From Capitulum mitella (lineage: Eukaryota > Arthropoda > Thecostraca > Pollicipedomorpha > Pollicipedidae): 64,000 nucleotides of DNA. Positions 42,201 through 54,427 of this stretch are shown in pieces. The notes below the pieces were generated by a model. That model did no database searches and was not told the DNA's origin. It worked only from the letters and a program-made list of their open reading frames with translations. Position 1 is the stretch's first letter. The number at the start of each line of letters is the position of its first letter. Where the stretch lies: positions 8,085,767 to 8,149,766 of the forward strand of contig CP099849.1 in NCBI GenBank assembly GCA_030062745.1, written 5' to 3'. The position numbers and the translations under genes are program-made.

Positions 42201-45200
42201 CTATGCAGTCGTGTCTCATCCATTGCGACAGGTTACAATGTCGCTACAAAATCAGCCATTCCCTGGAAATAAGCGATCGGGTGTATAGGTCAGGGTCTAT
42301 TCAACAAACTCTGGCTAGCACGGGCTTCGACCCCAAGCATCATCCTACCAAACCACTCGGATGAACTTTTGGGAAAAACAGGACCACCTCGCCTCTGAGT
42401 CATCTCCTTACGAAACATTCACTTCTTTAAACTTTTTTTGAAGCATTTTCCCTTGGAAATAACCATTTTTTCGCAAGTGCATGCATTCTCATGAGGCATA
42501 AGCTCGTTTTCACCACGCCATCCCAATATACTAAGAGTTCATTGACATGTAAAATGACCTGATATTTGTCCCTACATGGCCTATGGCACCCTTGGTGCAA
42601 TCATTAGGTCATAATGGCCTCAAATTGGCCATTTTCTTAGACGGGGAACCAGAACCAAGTTCGTTGGCATGCGTGGCTCGATTACATGCCATAATTCCAT
42701 ATGATATCAGATGGGAAAATGTGAAAAGCGAGCCAACGAACACAAAAAATCGAAGAGAATGAATTGCGACGGGTGTAAGTCTCGAACGGGAAAATATGAA
42801 ATGTCAGATATCGATCTTGGAATTAATGTGGGAAGTCAACTATTTCATCGAATAAAGCGTCGAATGAAGAAAGCATCGAGTGCAAAATCTTTAACGGAAA
42901 TATCGAAGCAGTATAAATTCCAACCGGCTATACTACATATGGTAGAGGATGTAATGATTGAGTATCAGGGCAGGGATCAGCAACGCACCGGATAAATATT
43001 TTAATGAAAAACATCACAAGACATCTAGTAGCGCAGCACGGTGCTTACGGACTGTCCTCATGAAAACTGCGTTGTGACATTCCAACAAGAACGCTGTGAA
43101 AGCTTCCCAGGGTTTAGACAAAACCTCTCAAGTGTCCTCGCTGTTTAACAAAATTCCCTGGAAATGAATATCCCGGTTGTTCCAGGGGTTGCTGAAATGA
43201 ACCGACTAGAAAAATATGCTGGTCGCGCCACTGGACATGGTGGTTTGGCAGCAAAGATGTTGGCATTTTAGTCATATAGTATGCGGTATTCGAGTCCTTG
43301 GCGTAAAAACATCCTTACGCTTTTTTCACTGGTCTGTTGGGATGAGCTGTGATTTCTGTTGCCAGGGATGTTCCACATGGCAGTAAAGCACGACAGCGGG
43401 CTAGGGAAGTGTTTTTCCTCAACGTCTCGCATGCAAGAGCCGTAGAACACAGCACCGGTCTCCGGCCGCATCCCGCGCTGATTACCGCATCTGTCAACAA
43501 CAGTCACAACTTTGGATGAAGGAACGGAGAAAATTTCGAACAGCCGGGGCATGAATTGCACCCATGATCATGACAGAAGGAGGTCTTGACCACCTCACCA
43601 TGTTCATGTTCCGGTATAATCTGCATCCTTTGATAACTTTAGTTGTTTCGTATCGCTGCACTCCATATTTTGTAATGCGTGGGTTGGCCATTCTTTAACC
43701 GCCCAAATACGATGTCGTCCCTGATACCATGATGCAAAGTACCAGCTTGCGATGTTTTGCCATTCGCTGTTTTACCGTTTTGATGATAATCGATCCCCAT
43801 AGGGTTCCAGTTCTGCATCTTGCGTCGGCTATTTGTTCATCCAATATTTTGTTCTACAATATTTTTTCTATTACGATGAATGTTGTCATTCGACTTTTAT
43901 CCATCTTCGATATTTTGTTTCAAACGTTTATCCGCTCGACGTTCACTTCTGATATTTATTCTGTCCGATATTTTGCGTATGACATTTTGTTTTCAATTTT
44001 TTCCATTTCAGATCCCGCGATACGGCATTTTGTGGGGTAACCTTATCGTCCCCAGTTCCGAAGACAAACGTATGCTAGACACCAATGATGCGTGCGCGGT
44101 AAAATGTATATATTATCTCGTACGAACTGGAAGAAATGTGATCAGTATGTACAATGTCTTATCCTAACCATTACGGATTTTCCTGCATTTGTTCTAATCC
44201 TGTATAGTATAGTTTATTGGGCGTGATGCAGAATGTAAACGTCGTCAGTGTTTCCTTGTGAGCACCGTTCGTCCATTCATTGTCTTATCCTTACTGTTAC
44301 TGATTTTCACGCCAGTGGTTTTAATGCCACATATGTAACTTCATTGATCTTGACGTGGGGTATAGATTTCTACAGTCTAGTACTTGCAAGGAGCAATGTC
44401 TCGTACACGTTTGCTTGTACCATAATTTGCCAATAATAATGCCATAATTTTAAAATGATCCTTATCTCTCATGAAACCGCCTCTGCCATCGTGCCCATTC
44501 ACACACAGTAACCATCCACAGACGATAGTCACTTGGAAAGCTCGGAGCACCCACAGTAGCATGGTCTCATCTCGACATTTGCCGGTAATTGCAAATCCAC
44601 CATGGCAAAGGCAATGGGCTCCTTGTTACACACTGAAGAAGTGTCGGTGAGGATCCTGTTAGGAAATCCTCAGCCCCTGTAGGGAGCATGGTCGCTGCAC
44701 AATACAGAGGTCTCAGATTTCATAGGAAGCAGCAAAGAAAGACGGTATGATATGTACCGCAGGAATGACACCAGAAGACCTAAAATTGTACCTGCAATAA
44801 CCCACGAGTTCCTAGCGTTCCAAGAAAGACAACCTATGAAGAACTGCAGCAACATAGTGACATGTGTCACTGGCTTAGCCAGACTAGAAGGCATGCCTCC
44901 GACTTTTGGGGAAGTTAACTTCAGGAGTGTGGTGTAGTATTTCATGGAAATAGACGTGGCAAAATCAAAATGGATTAAGTCGTGTATGGTTACTGGAGCC
45001 AGTTTTATGAAGAAATTACATCATGTTAAATGATACGCGATATGCAAAAATGCATTGCTTGAAAAAGATCGGTTTCGCGTAACGAACCACTCCAAAACAA
45101 GTAAAAAAAAATACTGGTCCTAATGGCTACATCAAGATATATGTGAATTTTCGTGGTTTCATTTTACACTACCGTGTTAGGTAGGTGTACTGAAATAAAA

Positions 45201-46969
45201 GGACATTTCCCTCCGGAAATGTCTCTCTCCTCCTCAGACTCCTCAGACGAGGCCCAGACTGGGCTTCCTTTGCATTTATTTTTATCGCCGAGAGAAGTTT
45301 GCTTCGGACGAAGACGTAAATTAAGACTAGAAAATTCCCGGCCGTCTAAACGCATTGTTTTCCTGTGTCGTCCATCGTAAGCAGCCACGCACACAAAAAA
45401 ATCTGTGGGACATTATATCAACTTATTAAGGCAAGCCTGTAAACTGCAGAAACTCGCCCACTGTTTCGTCCAGCAGTCCGTTTGTCGGCGAGCAGTCTCC
45501 AATTCAACTTTCTCACAGTCATAACAGAGGTCACCCACTGCCCAAACAGCAACCATCCGCGACCCATGTGGCGGGCATCCAGGGCCCGAGGCAGACAAGA
45601 GGCGTCTGCAGCCCAGGCTAGTTATAGACATCATAACGAGAACAATACTACTGATACAGTGTACAAAGTTAATATGTATGTTATGCTATAACAACAGATC
45701 GCGGCCGTCCGGAACCCACCATGGGGCCGTTCGAGGTCACTCCTCCCTCTGGTGTGCCGATCACCTCGCTGGTCGGCCACGCGAGCTGGCCACCACCGGC
45801 CATTACAGGGTAACAGCGCAGCCGAGAGGGTCTGTCTGGTGTCGGGACAGAGCCGGCACCGTCTCCGACCCGTCACCAGCCCAGGCTGCAGGTCGACCCG
45901 CCATCACTCTAGACAGCTGGCCGGCGCCGCCACCGATCCGTCATCACCGACCAGCCATCAGTCCGTCATCACCCCGGACAGGCGGCCGGCGCCTGTGGTA
46001 GGCTTTTTGTGGTTATCGTTTTTTTTTTTACCGCCGCCATGTTTGTTCTTCAGGGCGTTCGTTGTGCGCCCTTGTTCCCTGAGAAATTCGACATGCAGAA
46101 AAAAGTTGGATGGGGAGATTGCATATGTGAAAGACTGAGGAACAGTGGAAAATGGTCAGGAAGGGATGCGGGGCACAGAGGGGAGTGTGCCATCTTGACC
46201 CTGTCGTTCATATGCCTGTGCTTGCTCCACTTTTCACTGTTCTAACCAACGACTGAGCGGCAGAACAAGCCCCTCATTCGGTCGGCTGCCGACGGCCAAT
46301 TTAGGCGTAAGCAGGACCTGATGTGCCTGACGGGCTCCCGTGCAGCGGCCAGGGCAGCTGGGCCCGGCCCGGCCCGGGCTGCAGAGCTTCCCTGAAACTC
46401 GGCCGCCGTCCCGGATACGCGGTCGTCCCGGAAACTGACACTCCGGCGCCGTCCAGGCAGTCGCTGATATTCGAAAATCGAATCAGCCTTGGTGCAATAG
46501 TTGACACGACGCTGACCACTTCTGCTCGGCTGGTCACGATCCAGCGGCTCTCGGAACAGTTACGGACATTTTTATTCGAGCTCCAGTGCGTTTTCAGAAG
46601 AGATAGTGGTTGTTTTAATGCCAGATGAAGTGATCGGCAGTAATGCACTGCTATGGTTTCTCTGGGAATGGACGATGGTGTAACTTACCTGGTGGTGATG
46701 GCATTTTCTTCGTGATAATTGACGTAATCAGACCGTGCCGATCTCGCGGTATTACTAGATGGACTATAGCGAATTCAGTCCAGCCTGCATTCCTAGAGGG
46801 GTTAAATAGACTTTTCAGGTTTGACAACAGAACACCCTGGATTAACGAGCCGACTGTTACTGTTAGCCCTTCCGTTACCAGTGACAACTTAAACCACCAA
46901 AACCACCAAAATTAAAAACCAAAACTACCAAAGTCAATTACCTAAACCTGAACTGGTCCTGTCATTCGC

Positions 46970-47065
46970 CCCATTCTCTCTCCCATTCTTCCTCTCTTTC
47001 TCTCTCTTTTTTCTTTCCCCTATCTCTCCGCTTCTTTCTCCCCTTTCCCTTTTTATTTTTCATCC
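46970..47065. repeat. Polypyrimidine tract
   Basis: Almost unbroken C/T on the + strand for about 95 bases (CTCTCTTTTTTC-like). Such tracts can form triplex DNA. Confidence 0.85.
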
Positions 47066-47939
47066 CGTCTATTCAGCCCAAGTTTCCTACACATAGATCA
47101 AAGAAGTAAGGTATCATGGCAATGTTTCGGCAAGGCCTGAAAGGAACATTTACGCGGACACCACTAACCAGTCATATGCCGACAAGGGTTTCATCTTGTG
47201 CAGAATAGGATCCACGCGACTTAGTGGTTAGATCCGTCGAAAGAGTGCAGCTACATTTCCGTTGAATGTAACCTCCTTCCGACATTTTATGGGCCATCAA
47301 GGCTACCATTCTCCCGTTGACAGGAAATTGGAAATGGAGTGGGACAGTCCGGCAGATGCCTTTACAGCGTCCGAAGGAAGTTCTGCGATAATGGCATCAG
47401 CCAAGAAACGCGACCTCATTCAGCGCCTGTTGAACCCATCTCGTGACATGTGCATGGTTTGCCGTTACCTCGCCGAAGATCCTGCATCCAACTGTCACGT
47501 GCCAGCGGAACGCTCGCCCCAGGCCTTGGTGTGACGCTAGAGTGTGCACCTGCAGTGCGTGCGAGGAGGTATGAGTGGGCTCGATGAACGTACTACTTCC
47601 TTCTTCAGATGTTTTTTACCCTCATTGCTTTCTTTTTCCTTATTTCTTCTCATTTCAAATGCGTCAAAAGCTTTTACCGCTTCGTGCCGAGTTGCGCAAC
47701 CAAAGCCATATAAGGAGCCAACGGACCATAAGGGTGTAGCCAAGAGGGGACTAAGCGGACCAGGGGCCCCCTGAGTGGAAAATTTGACTTTTTGGGCACA
47801 AAAAAATCAGTGCACATATTCCAAAATCGAAAATAAAGTGGCCGAAATCCGAAACGTTTTCAGGTTTCAGGGGATAAGATGTGTCCTGGCCCCTTCCCTG
47901 GCGAAATCCTGGCTACGTCCCTGACTGACCCTTCCTTGC

Positions 47940-48060
47940 TCATGTTGTTGTCGTTGTTGTTGTTGCTGTTGCGGTCGTTGCCTTTGCTGTCGTTGTTGCT
48001 GTTGCTGTTATTGTTGCTGCTGCTGCTGTCGTCGTCATTGTTGTTGTTCTTGAACTTGTT
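47940..48060. repeat. TTG/CTG/TCG trinucleotide repeat
   Basis: Imperfect trinucleotide run of about 120 bases, dominated by GTT and GCT units. Confidence 0.9.
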
Positions 48061-51000
48061 CCAAATTTTGCCCTGAACTGGACTTTTAGTAGATTATATT
48101 TGCACATTGGGCGTTGCAATTTTTGGACAAGCGCCTTAGCGACAGTTGTAGCAATGGATGAACTGCATTGATGTTACAAAAAGATGCAGCGGTATCAAAA
48201 TACATCGTGTTGTAGTCACAGGCATCGTGGTAACTAGTCACTAAGATGCTTGCAGAAGGTTGGTTAACTGCATCGCTGGAGAACGTTCGGTAATGGTTTT
48301 GGCAGACATTCAGCTATTTTCGCTGAGAATCACTGGTGTAGTTTTCCGAAGGGTTCGTCATTTAGTTTTCCGTAGTCCGTCACTTTCCAACAGATTTCAG
48401 CACGTATCAGTTTTGCGAAATTATGACAATATGGGCCAAATCTGTGAAAACACTTGGCATGACAGCCCTGTTGTGCATCCATAATCCTTTTTGAAAGCTA
48501 CGCGAGATGCCTTGGTGGATCTTTGGTTCAGAGCCACTCTGGATCAGTGGATGACCAAGTAGTGACTAATTGACAAACGACAAACGCAACGTCTCTTCTA
48601 CTCATCATTTTTCCGCTTGGTGTACAATGCTCCTCATTTTCATTTATTCTTAAATTATACTACTCATCTGAAACCGTTTCACGCACCATCTGAGCAGGTG
48701 TAAACACAAAGACTAATGGCCGACTGTAAAGGCAGAAAACAGTCTTCTCGGTTTCTTTGCAAGCGTCGTACGACAAGGGCCTTCCACGCTTACGCTTACG
48801 CCTGCGCCTAGGGACTCATTGACGCGTGGGTCCTTACTCTCACTTCCCGCCTTCTCTGACGAAACCATGCTTCACTGCGAACGTGACATGATGTCCCGAA
48901 GCGCTGTTTCAGAAACGAAACGGTCGGCGGAGACAGGGCCGTAAATTCGATTTCGACACTCGGGCCCGGGCGACGCTCGTGATCGTCGGCCTCGCTGTCA
49001 CTCCGGAGGTTAGCGCGCCCTAACCGTCGACGTCGGCAGGGCGCCGTCGACGGCGGCGCAGCGGCCGGCTCCGGAACGGTTCCGAGAACGGCCTGTCTGT
49101 TGCGGAAGTGTGCGGACCACTGGTCCGGGCCGGCTTGCCGTCAAGGCTGCGCGTGCACCGCGTCCACCGAGCTCGTCGACATTTCCCTCCGTCCACCGAA
49201 TTCGCGGACGTGCGCCTCGTTGATCGGGTTTGCGGACGATTTGGGGTGCCTTCTAATTTAGTGGACGATTGCTCGTATCATACGTGTTCGCAAACTCCCC
49301 CTTCGTTCATAAAAGACCGCCCTTCACTCAGAGATGTTCCTGTACGTCGCCCGAGCGAGAACATGCCCTTCGTCGCTTGTAAGACATTCAAACATGATTA
49401 CAGCCTCTTCAAGACTTATTTCGCTTCCGAATCTGCGAACGCTCTTTGATACCACTTATCGTGACGAGTCCACAAATATTTCTATGTCACGGAGTCGTCA
49501 GACGTTCTTTTGAGTCCACGAAATCCGCAGATGTCTCTCTCCGAATACGCAGGCGTTTTGCTGCGCCAGTCAAAAAGGCAGGTGTTGCTACGTATGATTT
49601 GTTAAGCAGCGGTGACGTGTTGCAATAACTTCCGTCCTCAACCATCAAGCACATCTTCTCATCAAGCCCTCAAACACATGAAGATGTTTTTGATTGGTGA
49701 GACTTAGATGCATGCATGTATAGCATATTTACTTCCGATGCTTCTGATGTTTGCCTCTCAGATACGTGGCCTTTTCTTGACCTGACCTTGGCGTCAACAG
49801 AAAAGCAATCACTGACAACGACTGGCCATTTTTAAAACCAGATCACTACAAAAACACAGTTTGCCAGCCGGAATGCTACTCAACTATTACAATGGCAACA
49901 GGAACTACAGGTGATGTGGTACTCTCTTTCCCTGTGGCCTGAGAGATCACTAGATGACCTAAAAGGGTTTTGAAAGACATGACTCTTATCCAGAGGAGAC
50001 TTGTTACTACATGCTTGTTTTTGTTTTGTCACTCTGTCTCTTTTAACACGTGCATTGGCGAGGGTGGAGAGCAAATTGTCCAACCGTCGTGTTTTTGCGC
50101 GTAACGTCCGGGATAATGATGCTAAAGTGATCAGTTTCTGTCTATCTTCTTTCGTTCTCCTAACGCATCTTTTTACGTTGAAAAGCTTACAAACTGTCAT
50201 TAATAGTTTACCCTGAGGCCCGGCAAAGTCGGGAGGCTGGTTACACGGCTGGAGGGACCACCGGACAGGCGTCAGGCCGCAGGACAGGCACGGTACGTTC
50301 AGTATAGAGCCATTTTTGCCGTACAACCAGCTACAAAACAATGAGGGAGTTTGCCTGTGTGGTAATTCTGTGGCAAAAACTTACAACCCGAAGGCACAGG
50401 TAAACTTATGAAGTCGGCCAACGTCAAATGATAAGCAGCTGGTATTCTTTTCCTTCAGATCTGTCCATGCAATTTCAACGAAATGCTTTTGTGGATTTTT
50501 TTTTAATGGAATGAACGAACTGACCTCGGAACACAGAATCAAGTCAGCTAACTCAGTCTCAGACAAGTCAGTTCATTTCAGATCAACCGAGGACAGGAGT
50601 TACGATTGTAGCACTTCGTAAATGCTATGTAAATGTGAGGATTTGGTGGGGACTTAATTAACTTGCATCATAAACGCAATTATAGTTTATATACTCAGGT
50701 AAACATACACACATATATATATATATAATATTGTGCATGTAGAATAAATGTGAATAAATACATATTGACGCAAATGGTTGATCGTGGACGACGTTCGAGA
50801 GCCCAATTAGTACACCTGATTTACGGATTTATGATTTTATCCTACCTTCTATCAATCCACTGTGGTGTTGCAGTTCATTTGCATATACGTGGTCAGCACA
50901 TATGTAACACATGTGCAGTTCGACGTTTTACCTGACAGCCGCTGGGTGCGTGGGGCTTTTTAGGAGTACAGTTTCATATTTTGGTGTCCTGTTTTCATCC

Positions 51001-53520
51001 ATAACAGGAGGCGAGTCATCATCGGCCGGGTAATATCACAACACCCACTAGATTGCGTTATGCTTCATTTTCGCAAAATGCCAAATTTTTAATTCTGACC
51101 AGGGTTGGCCCATGTTGACCTGACCTAGATCAATTTTGCGCGCGGCGGATAATTCCATGTTACGTTTTACGTTTCCACAAAATTTGGTTACAAATGGCAC
51201 AGTGGATCTACAGAAACGGAAAGGCGCTACTTATTATACGTTCGATCCCTTTTGATGTCCGATGTTTGACCCAGGTCAATCAGATTTCGAGGGTTGCGAG
51301 ATCGTTACGCAGACTTCCTCCCCATACAATTCCGTTGTCATCAGTCGAATAAACCAAAAGATACAGGGGGCAATATACGCCCGCACTTGTGTGCATAATT
51401 CCCAGAGGGCCAGCAGCTCGCATGGTAAGAGAGAACTGTGCTAGTGTATAATCATCCCCTCTCATCGTCCGGGGTGTAGGTGAGCATCCTTATGTCCGGC
51501 GAGGGTTAATTTTCCTGTTACGCCCTGTTGAACGTACCAGCTCCAAAACGTAGGTTTCATGTTGGGTTCCCAGTTTGAGGTTTATGGTTCCCGCGTACTG
51601 GTTAATGTTTCACACCCTTTCGAGGTTTCAGTTTTACTGCATTTTCCCCATCACGTTAAGGAGCAAAGCATAAAAACTTTAAAATTTTTTCAAAAGAATT
51701 CAGCATCTCCTCGCCAGACTGTTTTTATGTTTAACCCTCGCCCGTATAGGTGAGGAGGTGTGAGGTAATCCTCTGAGGTTTTCCAAAGATAGCTTCCTGA
51801 CGGTGTGTTTGATCCATCTGAAACTATGTAAGCCCTCTGGGCATTTTTTTCCATGGTGAAAAATTTTCTCTTCGTAACCATGGTCACGAGCTATGACGCC
51901 ATAACGGGAACCATGTCAGCCGTTTTTGCTCGCCGACGCGGCCAGTTTACAACGGTCTCAGTTTTGTCTCAGTGTACGACGGTTGGAGGACGCAAATACA
52001 ATAACGTATGCATCAATCAGCTCAAAATGCTATGTTCTATAACACCACACATAGATTTAGTGGGCTTATGCTCACTGCCGGGATAATCGAGGATGTCAAT
52101 TGAGGTCATGAGCTACGGCGGGAATCACGCTACTTTTGTCTCTGGAAATGCGATTAGAGACAGTTATCGCAAAACAACCTATATGTTCAAGTTTCTTCAG
52201 GTGGAATAAATCGAATGAAATAAACTTGGTGCAATTTATCTTTAATTTCATCAAAAGAGGACGGAATGCAGCGGACGTCTGAGTTTTGCTCCGACGGACG
52301 GAGCGTTTCCGGCCGCAGGGTCACAAGTTAGATACCACGACATGCCAAAAATAGGATTTCGTGTTGGATACCAACTCAAAAAACGCTTTTAACACGTCTT
52401 GTCACGATTTTCCGCTAATCTGATGTCATTCTAGGTGACTGGCTTAAGACCAGCCTTGGATGGCTTGAGATGGCCTTGGATGACCTAGGGTGACTTTTGT
52501 ATGTCATTCGACAAAAGTGTTGGTTAATTCAGACGCTGCATTGGGCATCGCATCCATTATTATCTACCAAAAATGCTTCTGCAGCTCCGAGGACGCATTT
52601 AAGCCGACGAACCCGCTTGACAAGGAACTGACCTAGCATGATCTGGATCGGACTCCATGGGCAAAGTGCATCATGTTGGATCAGATGAACTCATAACTGC
52701 TTTACGAATACTATGCACTCTGTTTCTTTTCATCATCATTTATTCTTTGGCGTTCATTCGTCCTTAAACTCAAAAAGGTACCACCTGATGACAATTTTTG
52801 AGCTCTGACCCGACCCGGGAGGTCACTCGTTGACTGAGATTTTGACAAGTGATGCCAGTCGTGAGATCTCGTCACGCGCAACACGCCGTTTTTCCGCGAC
52901 GCTCTAGGACGCACGGTGTGGAAATGTCGGGAGGGGTCATGCGTCTCTTGTGGCTTCATTGACGCAAAAACCTGAGAGATGATGGCCCTAACATTACGCA
53001 TTAATATCAGCTTGCGGACATCCCCAGCTCACTCCGAATTCGATATGAGGCCGTGGTTACGACTCGCCCAGCTTCAGAGCATCTGAGTGACGGGGTCTTC
53101 AGCTGGTGGTACTAATAGCTCAGGCCCGTCGTGAGCCACAGTCGCAGAATTCAGAAACTGAACAGCTTGTCGTAACGAATTTGTACCGTCTGTTTCCCAC
53201 TGTTCATCTCGATGTCTTGTGTTCAGCGTCAAGATGCCTGCCGTGGTTAGTCCATTGGAGCGATGCGACATGGAACCGTTCCGGCTGGGTTGCCCGTACA
53301 CGGTCGTCTTCATACTATGCCCGCTGGCAGACTGCCACAGGAGACAGCCAGTGGGTGAAATGCATTGAAGAACTGCCAAACATCGCCTGTATTTAGAATG
53401 AAGCACACAAAGAGCTAGGCACAGACTGAAACGTGTTTTCCGTCGGAAAACGTCCGGTCTCGGCGAGGAGCCTCCACTACCACCCAGGATCGGTAGATAC
53501 GAAATTTGAGTAAATGCTCC

Positions 53521-53526
53521 TTTATT
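53521..53526 (-). terminator. Proc: Candidate poly(A) signal of the proctolin gene
   Basis: TTTATT on the + strand is AATAAA on the - strand, about 800 bases past the proctolin stop. It is the first canonical signal I found in that direction. Weak evidence by itself. Confidence 0.3.
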
Positions 53527-54009
53527 TAAGGCGGTTTTAACAATGCTCTAATATCTTGTGTATGGACACAGTATTCACATCCAATTTAAACGAGACGAAA
53601 AACGGCTTGTCAGGGCCCGGCTAGTGAGACAAAGACAGCTGTGTACCGAAGAAACCCTGAATGGGCCAGGCGGGCTAATCGACTTCCGACTGTCTGACAT
53701 CATGCATTCAACCGCCGCCGGCAGATAAATGAAAATAAGACTGCCAGTTTCCAGGCAGTTTTGCCCTCGCTCCGACATCATCACAAGCACTTCATTCGGG
53801 ACTAGGGCTGAGGAGCCCGATTTTATCGTCCTTTTAAAGCGAACACGTTTCGACGCATATCCAGCCTTCGATGTAAAAGATCGCATTCCACGACTAAATG
53901 ACAGCCCCTCCCATCTAATCTTAAATTGAATGCCCTCCACCACTTGCCAGAGTTGAGCCTCGAGGTCAGAGGTCAGATTTAGGCGGGCCAACCGGCGCGG
54001 GGGAGGCTG

Positions 54010-54330
54010 CGATTCGTCGTGAGATCTTTAGCGCGGAGCACGAGTAGCCTCTGTAAGGCGCCAGGATCGGCGGCGCTCGGCCAGCCGGCCCGGGCCAGCG
54101 CCACGCAGGCGCGGCTACGAAACCGGCGCGCCGCGCCGCGAACGCCGCGGAGCCGGTGTCCGGGCGGCCGGGCCGGCGCCGCGGCCGCTGGTCGCGAACG
54201 TCGCTCGAGCGGGGGCGCTGGCGGGGGACGCCGGTCGGACGGCGGCAGCGCGGCGGCGTCCGTGGCGCGGTTGCCGGAGGCGGCGGCGTTCGCGACGCGG
54301 CGGCCGGCGGCGGCTGGCGGAGCCGCTGAC
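54010..54330. other. GC-rich block, probable start of the proctolin 3' UTR
   Basis: Very GC-rich (GGCCGG, GCGGCG) sequence directly after the proctolin stop on the minus strand. It is open in several frames only because of composition. Confidence 0.45.
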
Positions 54331-54334
54331 GTCC

Positions 54335-54427
54335 TTAGTCGAAGCCGGAGCTGGGCGAGAAGAGCAGGTCCTTCCGCAGCTGGTCTAACCTGGCCGGGTA
54401 GGCGGGCCGCTCCGACTGGTTCAGCAT
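54335..54427 (-). CDS. Proc: Proctolin precursor, terminal coding exon
   Basis: Reading the minus strand, a pyrimidine-rich acceptor (CCCGTCTCCCGTTTCAG) precedes 30 codons and a TAA: MLNQSERPAYPARLDQLRKD then LLFSPSSGFD. The acceptor is phase 0, matching the donor at 59,183. The joined precursor is 73 residues. The exon encodes the C-terminal associated peptide, which has an Arg-Lys pair but no second proctolin copy. A further phase-0 exon between the two cannot be excluded. Assignment to the same gene rests on phase, strand and plausible precursor length. Confidence 0.7.
   Translation of the reverse strand: MLNQSERPAYPARLDQLRKDLLFSPSSGFD

Larger units (their letters stand above)
42200..53520. 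other. Intergenic region without a supported gene
   Basis: Between the two convergent genes. Open frames of 90-150 codons occur (for example 42,711-42,995 + and 49,880-50,341 -), but none has a recognisable domain or convincing splice borders. Contents: ATATTTTG-rich stretch (43,840-44,020), GC-rich block with CCGTCATCACC repeats (45,720-46,000), pyrimidine tract (46,970-47,065), G-rich element end (47,740-47,920), TTG/CTG trinucleotide run (47,940-48,060) and GC-rich block (48,880-49,230). TA microsatellite at 50,710-50,730. Confidence 0.55.

Noticed and set aside
42711-42995. 94-codon + strand frame (MGKCEKRANEHKKSKRMNCD...)
   Set aside because: Starts with ATG and is Lys-rich, but I see no domain, promoter or poly(A) signal; kept out for lack of support.
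49880-50341. 153-codon minus-strand frame, Cys- and basic-rich
   Set aside because: No family recognised and no consistent start or splice borders; could be an element remnant.
51060-51290. Third copy of repeat family A in reverse orientation
   Set aside because: Shares only short AGGTCA-type words (TGACCTGACCTAGATC); block order is not convincing.
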